A DNA stretch of 64,000 nt from Paeniglutamicibacter cryotolerans (GTDB taxonomy: Bacteria; Actinomycetota; Actinomycetes; Actinomycetales; Micrococcaceae), in the NCBI RefSeq assembly GCF_014190875.1, contig NZ_JACHVS010000001.1, positions 1,922,001 through 1,986,000 of the forward strand. Reading direction: 5' to 3'. Shown one piece after another: positions 28,063 through 38,471 of the stretch (positions are counted from its first letter, which is position 1; each line of letters begins with the position of its first letter). The notes below the pieces were generated by a model. It was not told where the DNA came from. It saw nothing but the letters and a program-made list of their open reading frames with translations, and did no database searches. A program made the translations under genes and the position numbers.

Positions 28063-28171
28063 TACGGTGACCGCGCGCACCATCCACCGATGCGGCATAC
28101 GCGAGCCCAGCGAGCCGCAGGCCATACCACTGAGTCTTATTCAGCGGATTCTGCAATAGGATCATTTCCCG

Positions 28172-28198
28172 ATTTCATATGTGCGGTTATCGGCGGTT
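28172..28198. repeat. dif-like repeat, copy 2
   Basis: Matches 14264-14290 at 26 of 27 positions, in the same orientation, in the 292-bp gap between the DUF1016 gene and the DUF4209-like gene. Flanking sequences are unrelated, so only this short site is shared. Confidence 0.45.
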
Positions 28199-28354
28199 TA
28201 AGGCGACGCGCGAGGTGGAATCGATCGGCCAACGCCTCAACTGACGGTGAGTAGGCCTCCTGCGAGGACCCTCCGGTCCAACCCGGTCCAGGGTGAAATC
28301 ATCAAGGGCAGCGCGTGGAGGTAACTAAACAGGAGTGCTCAGCGCACGAGGTTC

Positions 28355-30281
28355 TCACCCTCGCCGACGACGACGTCGTCGATCGCGGGAAAGCACGCGT
28401 CTGGTCTGGCGAATGGATGCGACCCCCATTTTGCGCTGGCGCCGGAACCCCGGAAGGTCTAGGGGTTTGTCTCGTTCCAGTGACCCATGGGAGGTTGCCA
28501 AGCTCAATATCCCCAAGATTCTCAGTATCAGGACTGCTTCGATTGGTCCGATTGATGATACGTAGCCATGGGCAATGGTATTTCTGAGGTTCCACCCCTC
28601 GGCCATCAGTACGCTTCGAATCGTTCGGCTCCACCCAATTTCAAAACCCTCTTCATCAAGCTTGGCCAGGTAGGTTTCCAGACTGGGGAAACGGCCTCGG
28701 ATGTCGCCAGCGGGAGCTCGGTAAACCGGCAATCCAAGAAATTGTGAAAGTTCTCGAGCCACTCTTTCGATCTGGAACATCGTGACAGTACCTACATGCT
28801 GAAAGTCCTCGTCCCAGAATGCTTGGATGCCTTCTCCAAGAACCAGGGCATTTTCGGGAGGAATGTTCATCTCTGAACTGAAGAAAGCCGCCATGTCGAT
28901 GTGGGCCAGGTCTGGGAATTGATCGCGTAGCCGCATGAGCCCCGCCGCTGCAACTCCACCTTGAGCCTGAAGCGCAAATGACTCGACCCTCCCCAGATCG
29001 GCAGCTAAGGCTTGCTCTTCGGTCGTCCTGATGCTTTCAGGTAGCTGGTGTATCCCTACTCTTACATTCGTAAATGTATTTCGAATAGGGGAGTTGGCCA
29101 TTAGCCTTTGGGCAGACTGCATATTTTTGGCATGATCCCCGGTCGGCGCGGGGAGCAGAAGAAATCGGTGCAGAGAGGCTTTCCAGTCGTCCCTGACGAA
29201 TATTTTCTGGATCTCCCTCTCGATGATTCCGCGAGGGATAGAAATCTTTGATTCCACTTTCTGCCAGTCCATTGAGCCCTTGGGAACGTCTTGCAAGCTT
29301 CGAATGGATTCATCATGCAGGTCTTTCAACTCGTAGGCTTTTGCCAGCTGGGCTGCCTTTAGAAAGTGATGTTGTTTGGCGACTCCATCAGCAGCTATTT
29401 GGCCCAGCATCAGTTGGTGCAGGACGTGTTTGGACTGTACGGAATATCGGTCTTCGTCGTTGCGAGCCAGCGCGAGTCGTTCCGGCACCGCGTACTCGGC
29501 AAACTCCGACTGCTCGAACTTTGACCAAAGCCGACCAAGCAACTGCTGCCACCGAAGGCCCTGGGCGCCGTTGGCCGCAGGCAGGGTGAATTCACCCTGC
29601 CTGGGCGCCGTTGGCCGCAGGCAGGGTGAATTCACCCTTTAGGGCCTGCACAAGTCGCAGGAAGACGTGGTGAACCACACCCGCGGTATCGATGCATCGT
29701 TCGATCTCATCCAAGACGGCAGCATGAAGCGGTTCGACCAAGCCAGTAATCCTGAACTGTTGCACCACCGACAATGCCCGCATTGCCAAGTTGTATCGAT
29801 CGCTCCTGTCCCAATCAGACTGGAGGGCCAGGATGGCCGACTCGACTAAAGATGATGCCCTGGCAGGAACATGCCCGTACTTGGATGACAGAAGCAGGTC
29901 GGCCAATCGGGCCTTGGGTGCCCCGTCGTCCAAGGAATTGTATAAAGCCTCCCAGGTTTGTTGCACAGGTTCAGGAGTTTTTTGCAGATTGGGTGGCCAG
30001 GGATCCTCGCCCCGATACTCAGACTCAAGACTCACCCGAATTCGCGCTCGGTTCCATGTAATCGAGGGAATGTAGGAGAACGCCTCCCCAAGAAGTTTCA
30101 GGGCTTGGGGTTCCTTGGTTTGGCCAGTCATGAAGCGTTCCGAAAGTTCATAACCTAGATCCCGGAATGAGGTTTGCCCGCATTCCTTGATTAAGGCGGA
30201 GAGAATCTGGACGTCCTTCTCGGAATACACCAGCTCGAATTCTTCTAAGTTGTCTTCCGCCATAGTCGGGCTATCGTTCAC
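28355..30281 (-). pseudogene. DUF4209-like protein, split by 40-bp tandem duplication
   Basis: Two consecutive frames (29592-30281 and 28355-29635) fuse exactly if one 40-bp repeat unit at 29561-29640 is removed, giving 628 residues. The N-terminal half (MNDSPTMAEDNLEEFELVYS...) is helical and resembles the N-terminal domain found with DUF4209. The C-terminal half ends with the NLRNTIAHG segment (RxxxHG type) seen in DUF4209 proteins of defence islands. GC content is lower than in the neighbours, a sign of transfer. A basic tail (RDRRRRRRRG) ends the second frame. It may be a phase-off state rather than dead. Family assignment is moderate. Confidence 0.6.
29560..29638. repeat. 40-bp tandem duplication within DUF4209-like gene
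   Basis: Two identical 39-bp copies with a 40-bp period (29560-29598 and 29600-29638). Each contains the 16-bp palindrome AGGGTGAATTCACCCT. The period shifts frame by one, so copy number decides whether the gene is open. Confidence 0.85.
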
Positions 30282-30444
30282 GACTGCTCATTCCATTTCA
30301 TAGGTATTCGATGCTTCTAGCGTTGGGGGCAGTAGCGACTGGATTCAGCGAGCTCCTTTGACCACGTTCTGGGTGGAGCAAATTTGGTGGCGAAGATCAG
30401 GGCAAGAAAGCTAGCGGCCAGCAGTGGTAACGCTCGTTGCTTCC

Positions 30445-32211
30445 CTAGGTGCGTGGGTCGGTAGTCGTTTGACCAACGGCACCACCCACGAAGGAATACC
30501 GGCCCGGCCCGGCCGCCGCAGGGTCACACCACGGAGAAAAAGGCCTCCGGGCGCATCCGCCCTTCCCCGGGGCCCTCAAACCGGACCAGTGGGTTCTGGC
30601 GCGCAGCGCCAGGGCCCACCTCCGACCCTGGCTATCCGGCACCCTGGGCCCGGAACGCATGCAACTTGAGCAGGTTATGCCCTGCCGCCAACAACTTCCA
30701 CTCCGCCTGCGCGTTCTGAAGTCCGCGCAACAACAAGTGCTTACCCTGACGGGTTTTGATCTGCCCGAACACCGGTTCCACGATGACCTTCCGGCGCGAG
30801 TAGACCTTCTTGCCGGGCTTGGTCTTCAGCTTCCGGGCCATCCGCTCACCCAAGGTGGCGTTGGCCGGGATCCGGCCCCGCGGGGACTCCGGGATCGGGG
30901 TGGAGTGCTTCACCCGGGCGGTGGAGATGAAGAACCCGGTCCCATGCTCCGCCTCCATCCGCCCCGCCTCCACCAGGTTCGCCTTCGAGCAGTACCCGGT
31001 ATCGGCGCTCAACGTTTTGGGCATCATGCCCAGGTTTTCCTGGACCCGCTCGACCATGGGGACCAGCTGTCCGTAATCGTTGGCCCCTTGGCCCAACTCG
31101 GCGGCAACAATGACCTGATGCCCGGCGTCCACCACCGCCTGCGCGTTATAGCAATAGTGATAGGACCCGTCGGCGGTCTTCATGATCCGCGCTTGGGGAT
31201 CCGTGAAATTCCGTTGCGCCGTGGGCCTCGGTTCCGATTCCCGGGCCGCGGTGTCACCGGCACCGGTGATCTCATCATCGTCATCCCCGCGCTTGGCGGC
31301 CTTCTCTTCGGCTTCTACCCGTGCCTTGTCCGCGGCCTCCTGCTCCAAGGAAGCCCGCGCGGCGGCCATGGCCTTGGACCGGGCCTGCCGGTTGGCCAGT
31401 TCCACCGGCAGCTCGTCCCCGCGCTTACCGGGACCGAACTTCGCATCCTCGGACTCGTCCACGGTCTTGGCCTCCGCCATCAGATCGCTGATCTCCTGGG
31501 CCAGGACCTTCTGCTTTTCGGTCAGCCGCGCGTAGGACATCGCCTTGTGCCGAGAGGCGTTGGCCCGCAGCTTCGTTCCGTCCAGCGCGACCATCCCGAG
31601 TTTGACCATGCCCGCGGCCCGGCAGAGTTCTAGCGCCTGCAGGAACACGTTGGCCAAGGCGGCCAGGTGGCGTTGGCGGAAGCGGCCGATGGATCGGAAA
31701 TCCGGGGCCTGTTGGGCAGCCAGCCAGCGCAACGCCACCACGTCCGTGCATGCGCGCTCCAGCTGGCGGGAGGAGCGGACCCCGGTGCAGTAGCCGTAGA
31801 GCACGATGCGCAGCATCAGCCGTGGGTCGTACGGCGGCTGGCCCTTGGCCTTTTTGTGGGAGGCGTAGAACCGGGTCAGGTCCAGCTCGTTCTCGACCAG
31901 TTCGGCGATGAACCGGGCCAGGTGCCCCTCGGGCAGCCACTCCTCCAGGGAGGGTGGCACCAGCATCACCGCATCGGGTTCAAAGGCCCTGAACCGCTTC
32001 CGCTCCCCGCCGTTGGCATCCATCAGCCCGTCATCAACGGGCTCGAGGCGCTCCACCAGGGATGCGTCGAACAAGCCGTCCTGCGGGATGGAAGAAGAAG
32101 GGGAGTTCATACCCCTCATTCTTCCAGCGACCCCTTTGCGGCCCTGGTTAATTCCTCGGCGTTTTAAGAATCATTTGAGCCCGGCACCCGACTACCGACC
32201 CACGCACCTAG
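30445..32211 (-). mobile_element. IS1182 family insertion sequence with CTAG target duplication
   Basis: Perfect 19-bp inverted repeats GTGCGTGGGTCGGTAGTCG (30449-30467) and complement (32189-32207), flanked by CTAG on both sides (30445-30448, 32208-32211). Transposase intact, so probably a recent insertion. Confidence 0.92.
30632..32119 (-). CDS. IS1182 family transposase
   Basis: 495 residues, DDE type. The N-terminal DUF772-like segment (EEWLPEGHLARFIAELVE, QPPYDPRLMLRIVLYGY) precedes VALDGTKLRANAS (first Asp), LSADTGYCSKANL (second Asp) and VEPVFGQIKTRQG (Glu). A lysine/glutamate-rich insertion lies in the middle (about 205-290). Intact and bounded by exact terminal repeats. Confidence 0.92.
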   Translation of the reverse strand: MRGMNSPSSSIPQDGLFDASLVERLEPVDDGLMDANGGERKRFRAFEPDAVMLVPPSLEEWLPEGHLARFIAELVENELDLTRFYASHKKAKGQPPYDPRLMLRIVLYGYCTGVRSSRQLERACTDVVALRWLAAQQAPDFRSIGRFRQRHLAALANVFLQALELCRAAGMVKLGMVALDGTKLRANASRHKAMSYARLTEKQKVLAQEISDLMAEAKTVDESEDAKFGPGKRGDELPVELANRQARSKAMAAARASLEQEAADKARVEAEEKAAKRGDDDDEITGAGDTAARESEPRPTAQRNFTDPQARIMKTADGSYHYCYNAQAVVDAGHQVIVAAELGQGANDYGQLVPMVERVQENLGMMPKTLSADTGYCSKANLVEAGRMEAEHGTGFFISTARVKHSTPIPESPRGRIPANATLGERMARKLKTKPGKKVYSRRKVIVEPVFGQIKTRQGKHLLLRGLQNAQAEWKLLAAGHNLLKLHAFRAQGAG

Positions 32212-32221
32212 AGGGATGCAT

Positions 32222-33001
32222 CTAGCGGGATTGGATTCCGTGCAGTGCCAGCGCCGCTTGGTAGGGAGGAAGGTTTACTGCGATGCCTTGCGCCCGAGAC
32301 ACCTGGGCCACGTCGTCGTCGAGACCAATGTCCCGGCGGCGCATCCAAAAGGCGTAGCAATGGCCGTGGCCGGCTCCGGCGCTGCCGTGCTTGGACGGGA
32401 ACCGGATGCCCAGGGGATAGGACCCATCGTCGAGCACCTGCTCGCGCAGGTGCGCGGCCAGCAGCGTGGTGCTCCGGCGGTCTCCTCCGGTGACTTCGGA
32501 CAGGGTCAGGGATTCGGGTAGCACGCCGTCATCGTAGAGGTCATGCCCGATAGCGTCGTTCAGGATTTTGAGCGTTGCCGCATGGGCGATGTCGATCCAC
32601 CAGCCCGCACCGAACTCCAGGGTGTAGAGCAAGCGGCCCTCGCGCCAGTTCGCCGGAATCCATCCCGGGACCATGCTGGAATTGGCTGACCATTCCTCCT
32701 CAACGATCCGGCGCATCTCCTCAAGGGGCAACCCCATGAACTTGGCGGTCTTGGCCAAATACGTGCGGTGGCCGTGGGTCATCCGGGCCCAGGAAAGCCC
32801 CTCGATGAAGGCGCTCTCGGGATCGGCCGCGGCATAAAGCGTCCTGCCCGGGGTGTCGAAGCGGTACCAGTTGGCGCGATCCTCGTCCAAGGATCCGCGT
32901 TCCTGCGGGTTCAAGGGTCCGTAGGATTCCTTGGCCACCCGGTAGGCAGTGAGCGGACTCTCGATGAGGGCCAGCCCCGTTTCCTGGCAAATGCGGCTCA
33001 A
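32222..33001 (-). CDS. RES domain toxin
   Basis: 259 residues. The RES fold is visible: AYRVAKE (Arg), WYRFDTPGRTLYAAADPESAFIE (Glu region), and a Ser-containing C-terminal segment IRFPSKHGS. RES toxins degrade NAD+ (established for MbcT and relatives) and stop growth. The TTG start overlaps the antitoxin stop by four bases (TTGA), the usual coupling of the pair. Downstream is the IS1182 insertion, 11 bp past the stop, which leaves the gene whole. Start codon could be a later one. Confidence 0.85.
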   Translation of the reverse strand: MSRICQETGLALIESPLTAYRVAKESYGPLNPQERGSLDEDRANWYRFDTPGRTLYAAADPESAFIEGLSWARMTHGHRTYLAKTAKFMGLPLEEMRRIVEEEWSANSSMVPGWIPANWREGRLLYTLEFGAGWWIDIAHAATLKILNDAIGHDLYDDGVLPESLTLSEVTGGDRRSTTLLAAHLREQVLDDGSYPLGIRFPSKHGSAGAGHGHCYAFWMRRRDIGLDDDVAQVSRAQGIAVNLPPYQAALALHGIQSR

Positions 33002-33381
33002 CCGGAGAACCCGTCCTCGACCATGGCCGTGGCGGCCGCGGCGACTTCCTTGAAACGGTCCTCACGGATCGCATCAAGGGGGGAGTCGTGCTCCAGCCAA
33101 GGGTTGGAACCGATGAACCACATGCGGGCCACGTGCTCGCCCTCGGCCTCGGCCACCAGGCTCCACTGGGTGTAGGCGAATTGGAGGCGCTTGACCGCGG
33201 CCGGCTTGGGGGTCGGTCCGTCCTGTTGGGCCCAACCGTAGCTGATCTTGCGGTCCTTGCTTCCGGCCAGGGCGGCGACGAGGGTCGCGCCCAGGGCGGC
33301 ATTCAGCCGGCGGACGACCTCGCGGATCCCCAGCCGGGCCGTGCGCGCATGGGCCGCCCCGGTGATCGTGGCAATGCTCAT
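32998..33381 (-). CDS. Xre/MbcA/ParS family antitoxin of RES toxin
   Basis: 127 residues. An N-terminal helical DNA-binding region (REVVRRLNAALGATLVAALAG...) precedes the MbcA/ParS toxin-binding domain with the diagnostic NPWLEHDSPLDAIRED near the C-terminus. The start at 33381 (MSIATITG) is preceded by an AGGG site. First gene of the pair, upstream of the toxin. It probably represses its own promoter at the palindrome 33452-33467. Confidence 0.85.
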   Translation of the reverse strand: MSIATITGAAHARTARLGIREVVRRLNAALGATLVAALAGSKDRKISYGWAQQDGPTPKPAAVKRLQFAYTQWSLVAEAEGEHVARMWFIGSNPWLEHDSPLDAIREDRFKEVAAAATAMVEDGFSG

Positions 33382-33451
33382 GGGAGTAACCCTTTCCCGC
33401 GTGTCCGTATGGTCCGCTTGGCTGCGGCCATGCCTCAACAATACCCTGCAT

Positions 33452-33467
33452 GGACACTAAAGTGTCC
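33452..33467. promoter_or_regulatory. Palindrome GGACACT-AA-AGTGTCC, putative antitoxin operator
   Basis: Perfect 7-bp arms in the intergenic region shared by the leftward toxin-antitoxin pair and the rightward restriction enzyme. GTGTCCGTATGG occurs at 33401 and again at 33463, giving repeated TGTCC half-sites. Good candidate for antitoxin binding, possibly coordinating both transcripts (inference). Confidence 0.5.
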
Positions 33468-33617
33468 GTATGGAGACTAAAAATGGACAAAAAATCTACC
33501 AATTTCGGCATTGGGTTGCGCATTCGGCTGGCGGTTCCGCGGCTTCCGGGCGGAGGCGAACCTACCTTGAGCGGTGCGTTCACCAGGTCTTCGGCCCCGG
33601 TGGGGGAAGATATACCA

Positions 33618-36600
33618 ATGGGTTCTTCATCTTTCGGCCAAGTCCTTGACCAGCTGTACTTTTCCGCCACCGACGAGCGGGACAAGGGCACGAAGTTCGA
33701 GCGGTTCATGAAGCGTTACCTGGAGCTGGAGCCGATGTATGCCGACCAGTTCTCCCAGGTCTGGCTATGGGACGAGTGGCCCGAGCGCAATGGGCAGGTC
33801 GACACCGGCATCGACCTGGTCGCCCGGGACCGGTACACCGGGGAACTGACCGCGATCCAGTGCAAGTTCTACGACCCCGCCCGGACCCTGGACAAGAAGC
33901 AGATCGACTCCTTCTTCACCGCCGCCGGCAAAACCGACTTCGCCTACGGCATGGTGGTCTCCACCACCGACAAATGGTCCAAGCACGCCGAAAGCGCGCT
34001 GGAGGACCAGTCCAAGCCCATGACCCGGCTGCGGCTGGCCGACCTGGCGGATTCGACGATCGACTGGTCCGAGTTCGACCTGGACCGTCCCGAAGACATG
34101 GTGCAGCTGGACCGCAAGGAACCGCGCAAGTACCAGCGCGAAGCCATCGACGACGTCGTCACCGGGTTCCAGGACGGCGACCGCGGCAAGCTGATCATGG
34201 CCTGTGGCACCGGCAAGACCTACACCTCGCTGAAGATCGTGGAGGAAATGGTCCCCGTGGGCGGGTCCGCCCTGTTCCTGGTGCCCTCCATCGCGCTGCT
34301 GCAGCAGACCCTCAACGAGTGGAGCGCCCAAGCCACCGTCGCCCTGCGTCCCCTGGCGGTGTGCTCGGACACCAAGGTCGGCCGGCGCGAACACGAAGAC
34401 GTATCGGTGCATGACCTGGCGTTCCCGGCGACCACCGATCCGCAGAAGCTCTTCTACCGGGCCAGCATCAGCACCGGGACCGAGACGGTCACCGTGGTGT
34501 TCTCCACCTACCAGTCCATCGACGTCATTGCCCAGGCCCAGGGGCTCGGTTTGCCCGAGTTCGACCTGATCCTGTGCGACGAGGCGCACCGCACCACCGG
34601 CATCACCGAGGCCACCCACGATGACTCGGCCTTCGTCCGGGTCCACGACCAGGGGTATTTGAAGGCCAAAAAGCGCCTGTACATGACCGCGACCCCGCGG
34701 ATCTATGTCCAGGAATCCAAGGCGACGGCCGCGGAGAACGACGTGGCCGTGTACTCCATGGACGATGAGGCCGTGTTCGGCCCCGAGTTCCACCACCTGG
34801 GATTCGGCAAGGCCGTGGAAATGGGCCACCTCGCCGACTACAAGGTCCTGGTGCTGGCAGTGAACGAGGAAGCTGTCTCCCGCTCCTTCCAGGGCCTGTT
34901 CGAGGAGAACGGGGACCTGTCCCTGGATGACGCCGCCCGGATCGTGGGCTGCTGGAACGGGCTTTCCAAGCGAGGGATCAACGGGGAACGCCTTTCCATC
35001 GGGGACAGCTCGCCAATGAACCGGGCGGTCGCGTTCGCGCGGAACATCAAGGAATCCAAGAAGCTTGCCGAGCAATTCGAACTCATCGGACGCCAGCTGC
35101 TGGTCGAGGACGAGCAGGCGCTGAAGCTGGAGGCAGAGCACGTCGATGGCACCTTCAATGTGCTGGAGCGCTCGGCGAAGCTCGCCTGGCTGCAGGAACC
35201 AGACACCACCAACACCTGCCGGATCCTGTCCAACGCCAAGTGCCTGACCGAGGGCGTGGATGTCCCGTCCCTGGATGCGGTGCTGTTCCTGAATCCGCGC
35301 AACTCCCAGGTCGACGTGGTCCAGGCCGTGGGCCGGGTCATGCGCAAGACCGAGGGCAAGGAATACGGGTACATCATCCTGCCCATCGCCGTGCCGGCGA
35401 CGTCGGATCCGGAAACCGCGCTGAACGACAACAAGAAGTACAAGGTCGTCTGGGACGTGCTCCAGGCGCTGCGCGCCCACGATGATCGGTTCGAGGCGAT
35501 GATCAACAAGCTGGACCTGAACGGGAATTCCAATGGGAAGATCGATGTCATCACCGTCGCGGACCCCTTCGGTGCCGGTGCCGGCGACGGCCCCGGCGAG
35601 GAGGACGGCAGCAAGAAGGCCGACGGGCAGGTCACCGAGGCGCTGTTCCACATGGCCAACGCCGACGAGTGGCGCAACGCGATCTTCGCCCGCATGGTCC
35701 GCAAGGTCGGGGACCGCCGCTACTGGGAACAGTGGGCCGAAGACGTCAAGGGCATCGCCGACCGGCACATCATCCGCATCCGCACCATCCTGGAGGGCCC
35801 CGATGCGCGGGTCCGCGACGAATTCGCCGTCTTCCTCGACGGGCTGCGCGGGAACCTGAACGCCTCGATCACCGAGAGCGACGCGATCGACATGCTCTCC
35901 CAGCACCTGATCACCAAACCGGTGTTCGAGGCATTGTTCGAGGACTACTCCTTCGCAGCGCACAACCCGGTCTCCCAGGTCATGGACTCCATGGTGCAGG
36001 TCCTGGAGCAATACAACCTGGACTCCGAGGTGCAGAACCTCGAGGAGTTCTACCGCTCGGTGCGGGTACGCGCCGAGGGCGTGGAAACCGCCGAGGGCAA
36101 GCAGAAGATCATTACCGAACTCTACGAGAAGTTCTTCAAGCTCGCCTTCCCCCGCACCGCCGAATCCCTGGGCATCGTCTACACCCCGGTGGAAGTCGTG
36201 GACTTCATCCTGCGCGCCGTCAACGACGTGCTGAAAAAGGAATTCGGGGTCTCGATCTCCGACGAGGGCGTGCACGTGCTGGACCCCTTCACCGGCACCG
36301 GAACCTTCATCGTGCGCCTGCTGCAATCCGGGCTCATCAAGCCCGAGGACCTGCTGCGCAAGTACACCCACGAACTCCACGCCAACGAACTGCTGCTTAT
36401 GGCCTACTACATTGCCGCGATCAACATCGAGGCCACCGTCCACGGGCTGCTGCGCGACCACGCCATCGCGGCCGGGACGGATCCCGACGCAGTCGGGTAT
36501 GCGCCCTTTGACGGGATCGTGCTCACCGATACGTTCCAGATGACCGAGGACGGGGACACCCTTGATGAGCACGTGTTCACCAACAACAACGCACGCGTCA

Positions 36601-38471
36601 CCCGGCAGAACAACCTGGATATCAGGGTCATCATCGGCAACCCGCCGTACTCCGTGGGCCAGAGCAGCGGCAACGACAACAACGCGAATCTCAAGTACCC
36701 GACCCTGGACGAATCCATCCGCACCACCTATGCGGAACGCTCCACAGGACGATTGAAGACCTCCCTCTACGACTCTTACATCCGCGCCATCCGCTGGGCC
36801 TCCAACCGTGTCCTGAACTCAAACCATGGCGGAGTGGTGTGCTACGTATCCAACGGCGGCTATATCGACGGGAACACCGCCGACGGACTGCGCAAGACCC
36901 TCACCGACGAATTCCACGAAATCTACATCTACAACCTGCGCGGGAACCAACGCACCGCCGGGGAACAGAGCCGCAGGGAAGGCGGCAAGATCTTTGACGC
37001 CGGCAGCCGTGCCACCGTGGCTGTCATGCTCCTGGTCAAGCGCCCCGGGAAGGTCGACGCATGCCGGCTGAACTACCGGGACATCGGCGATTACCTGGAC
37101 CGCAAGGAAAAACTGGCCATCATCGGTGGATCTACGCTGGGAAACATCCCCTGGGAACAGGTTACCCCGAACGCCGAGGGCGACTGGATCAACCAACGCA
37201 ACGACCTCTTCGAGACCTTCACGCCCCTTGGTGCCAAGGATTCCAATGATCCCGCCATCTTCCAAACCTACTCGGGAGGACTCAAGAGCAATCGCGACGT
37301 TTGGGTATACAACTCCTCCCAGGAGAAACTGCGGCACAACGTCGAGTCCATGGTCGACTTCTACAACAGCGAAGTCGATCGCTATGCCGATGCAGGAGCA
37401 GGACTAGCGGTGGATGGATTCGTTAATAGGGACCCGATGAAGTTCAGCTGGGACCGCGCGGATCGGCAACGGCTTCCTCGGGGAACCAAATACACCGTGG
37501 ATAGAGATCGTGTATTCGTTTCCGCTTACAGGCCCTTCACCAAGCAGCACGTCCAATTTGAGCGACACCTCAACAACACGGTATATCGACTCCCCGTCAT
37601 CTTCCCCAAGACAGACACAGACAATGTCGGTTTCTATATTGTTGGCGGTGGGAGCGACAAACCATTCTCGACGTTGATGGTTGATGCGATACCGGACCTT
37701 TCATTTTGGGGATCCGGACAAGGCCAGTTCTTCCCTCGTTTCACCTATTCCCAAGTAACCGAAGGCAACGATCTGTTTGCTGAGCTGGAAGCTTCCTCGT
37801 CCCATGCCGGTCCACAGCGCATCGACAACATCACTGACGCATCGTTCGTCGACTACTGCAGGGTCTACGGGCCCGAAGTCTCCAAGGACGATATCTTCTA
37901 CTACGTCTATGGACTCCTAAACTCGGCAGAATACCGCGGCAGGTTCGGGGCAGATCTGAAGAAGATACTCCCTCGCATCCCCAAGGTCTCCGACGAAGCT
38001 CGGTTTCGGGCATTCGCTGATGCCGGCCGTCAGCTCGCCGGATTGCACATCGGCTACGAAGACGCCGAGCCATACCCGCTGGTTGAAACCGATACCGGAT
38101 TGACGCCCCAGGACAACGATTACGCCAAGTATTCCGTGAAGAAGATGAAATACGGCGGCAAAGCGGGGGCCTGGGACAAGACCCGGATCATCTACAACGG
38201 GCACATCACCCTCGACGGCATCCCGATCGAAGCCCACCAGTACATGCTGGGCTCCCGATCGGCCATCGACTGGATCCTGGAACGCTACCAAGTCAAGACG
38301 GACAAAGCCTCGGGGATCGTGAACGATCCCAACGACTGGTCCCGGGAACACCAGCATCCCCGCTATATCCTTGATCTCATTGGACGGATCGTAGCCGTGA
38401 GCATGGAAACGAATCGCATCGTCAACGCCTTGCCGTCACTGGGGCTGGATGAAAAGGGGAAGCAGTTGTGA
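33618..38471 (+). CDS. Type ISP restriction-modification enzyme (LlaGI/LlaBIII-like)
   Basis: Single-chain restriction-modification protein of 1617 residues. In order: Mrr-like PD-QxK nuclease (Asp66, Gln81-x-Lys83), superfamily 2 translocase with Walker A GTGKT (Lys200), DEAH (321-324), TATP, and motif VI (VQAVGRVMRK), a coupler region, an N6-adenine methyltransferase with VLDPFTGTGTF (Asp889) and NPPY (1008-1011), and a C-terminal target-recognition region (about 1060-1617). All activities appear intact. The start at 33618 (GGGGGAAG site) fits homologues beginning near the nuclease; an extension to 33450 covers the operator and is unlikely. The GIY-YIG gene overlaps its stop by GTGA. Confidence 0.93.
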   Translation: MGSSSFGQVLDQLYFSATDERDKGTKFERFMKRYLELEPMYADQFSQVWLWDEWPERNGQVDTGIDLVARDRYTGELTAIQCKFYDPARTLDKKQIDSFFTAAGKTDFAYGMVVSTTDKWSKHAESALEDQSKPMTRLRLADLADSTIDWSEFDLDRPEDMVQLDRKEPRKYQREAIDDVVTGFQDGDRGKLIMACGTGKTYTSLKIVEEMVPVGGSALFLVPSIALLQQTLNEWSAQATVALRPLAVCSDTKVGRREHEDVSVHDLAFPATTDPQKLFYRASISTGTETVTVVFSTYQSIDVIAQAQGLGLPEFDLILCDEAHRTTGITEATHDDSAFVRVHDQGYLKAKKRLYMTATPRIYVQESKATAAENDVAVYSMDDEAVFGPEFHHLGFGKAVEMGHLADYKVLVLAVNEEAVSRSFQGLFEENGDLSLDDAARIVGCWNGLSKRGINGERLSIGDSSPMNRAVAFARNIKESKKLAEQFELIGRQLLVEDEQALKLEAEHVDGTFNVLERSAKLAWLQEPDTTNTCRILSNAKCLTEGVDVPSLDAVLFLNPRNSQVDVVQAVGRVMRKTEGKEYGYIILPIAVPATSDPETALNDNKKYKVVWDVLQALRAHDDRFEAMINKLDLNGNSNGKIDVITVADPFGAGAGDGPGEEDGSKKADGQVTEALFHMANADEWRNAIFARMVRKVGDRRYWEQWAEDVKGIADRHIIRIRTILEGPDARVRDEFAVFLDGLRGNLNASITESDAIDMLSQHLITKPVFEALFEDYSFAAHNPVSQVMDSMVQVLEQYNLDSEVQNLEEFYRSVRVRAEGVETAEGKQKIITELYEKFFKLAFPRTAESLGIVYTPVEVVDFILRAVNDVLKKEFGVSISDEGVHVLDPFTGTGTFIVRLLQSGLIKPEDLLRKYTHELHANELLLMAYYIAAINIEATVHGLLRDHAIAAGTDPDAVGYAPFDGIVLTDTFQMTEDGDTLDEHVFTNNNARVTRQNNLDIRVIIGNPPYSVGQSSGNDNNANLKYPTLDESIRTTYAERSTGRLKTSLYDSYIRAIRWASNRVLNSNHGGVVCYVSNGGYIDGNTADGLRKTLTDEFHEIYIYNLRGNQRTAGEQSRREGGKIFDAGSRATVAVMLLVKRPGKVDACRLNYRDIGDYLDRKEKLAIIGGSTLGNIPWEQVTPNAEGDWINQRNDLFETFTPLGAKDSNDPAIFQTYSGGLKSNRDVWVYNSSQEKLRHNVESMVDFYNSEVDRYADAGAGLAVDGFVNRDPMKFSWDRADRQRLPRGTKYTVDRDRVFVSAYRPFTKQHVQFERHLNNTVYRLPVIFPKTDTDNVGFYIVGGGSDKPFSTLMVDAIPDLSFWGSGQGQFFPRFTYSQVTEGNDLFAELEASSSHAGPQRIDNITDASFVDYCRVYGPEVSKDDIFYYVYGLLNSAEYRGRFGADLKKILPRIPKVSDEARFRAFADAGRQLAGLHIGYEDAEPYPLVETDTGLTPQDNDYAKYSVKKMKYGGKAGAWDKTRIIYNGHITLDGIPIEAHQYMLGSRSAIDWILERYQVKTDKASGIVNDPNDWSREHQHPRYILDLIGRIVAVSMETNRIVNALPSLGLDEKGKQL

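Noticed and set aside
33765..36572. 935-codon minus-strand frame
   Set aside because: It lies wholly opposite the type ISP enzyme, which has all catalytic motifs; the antisense frame is a GC-skew shadow.
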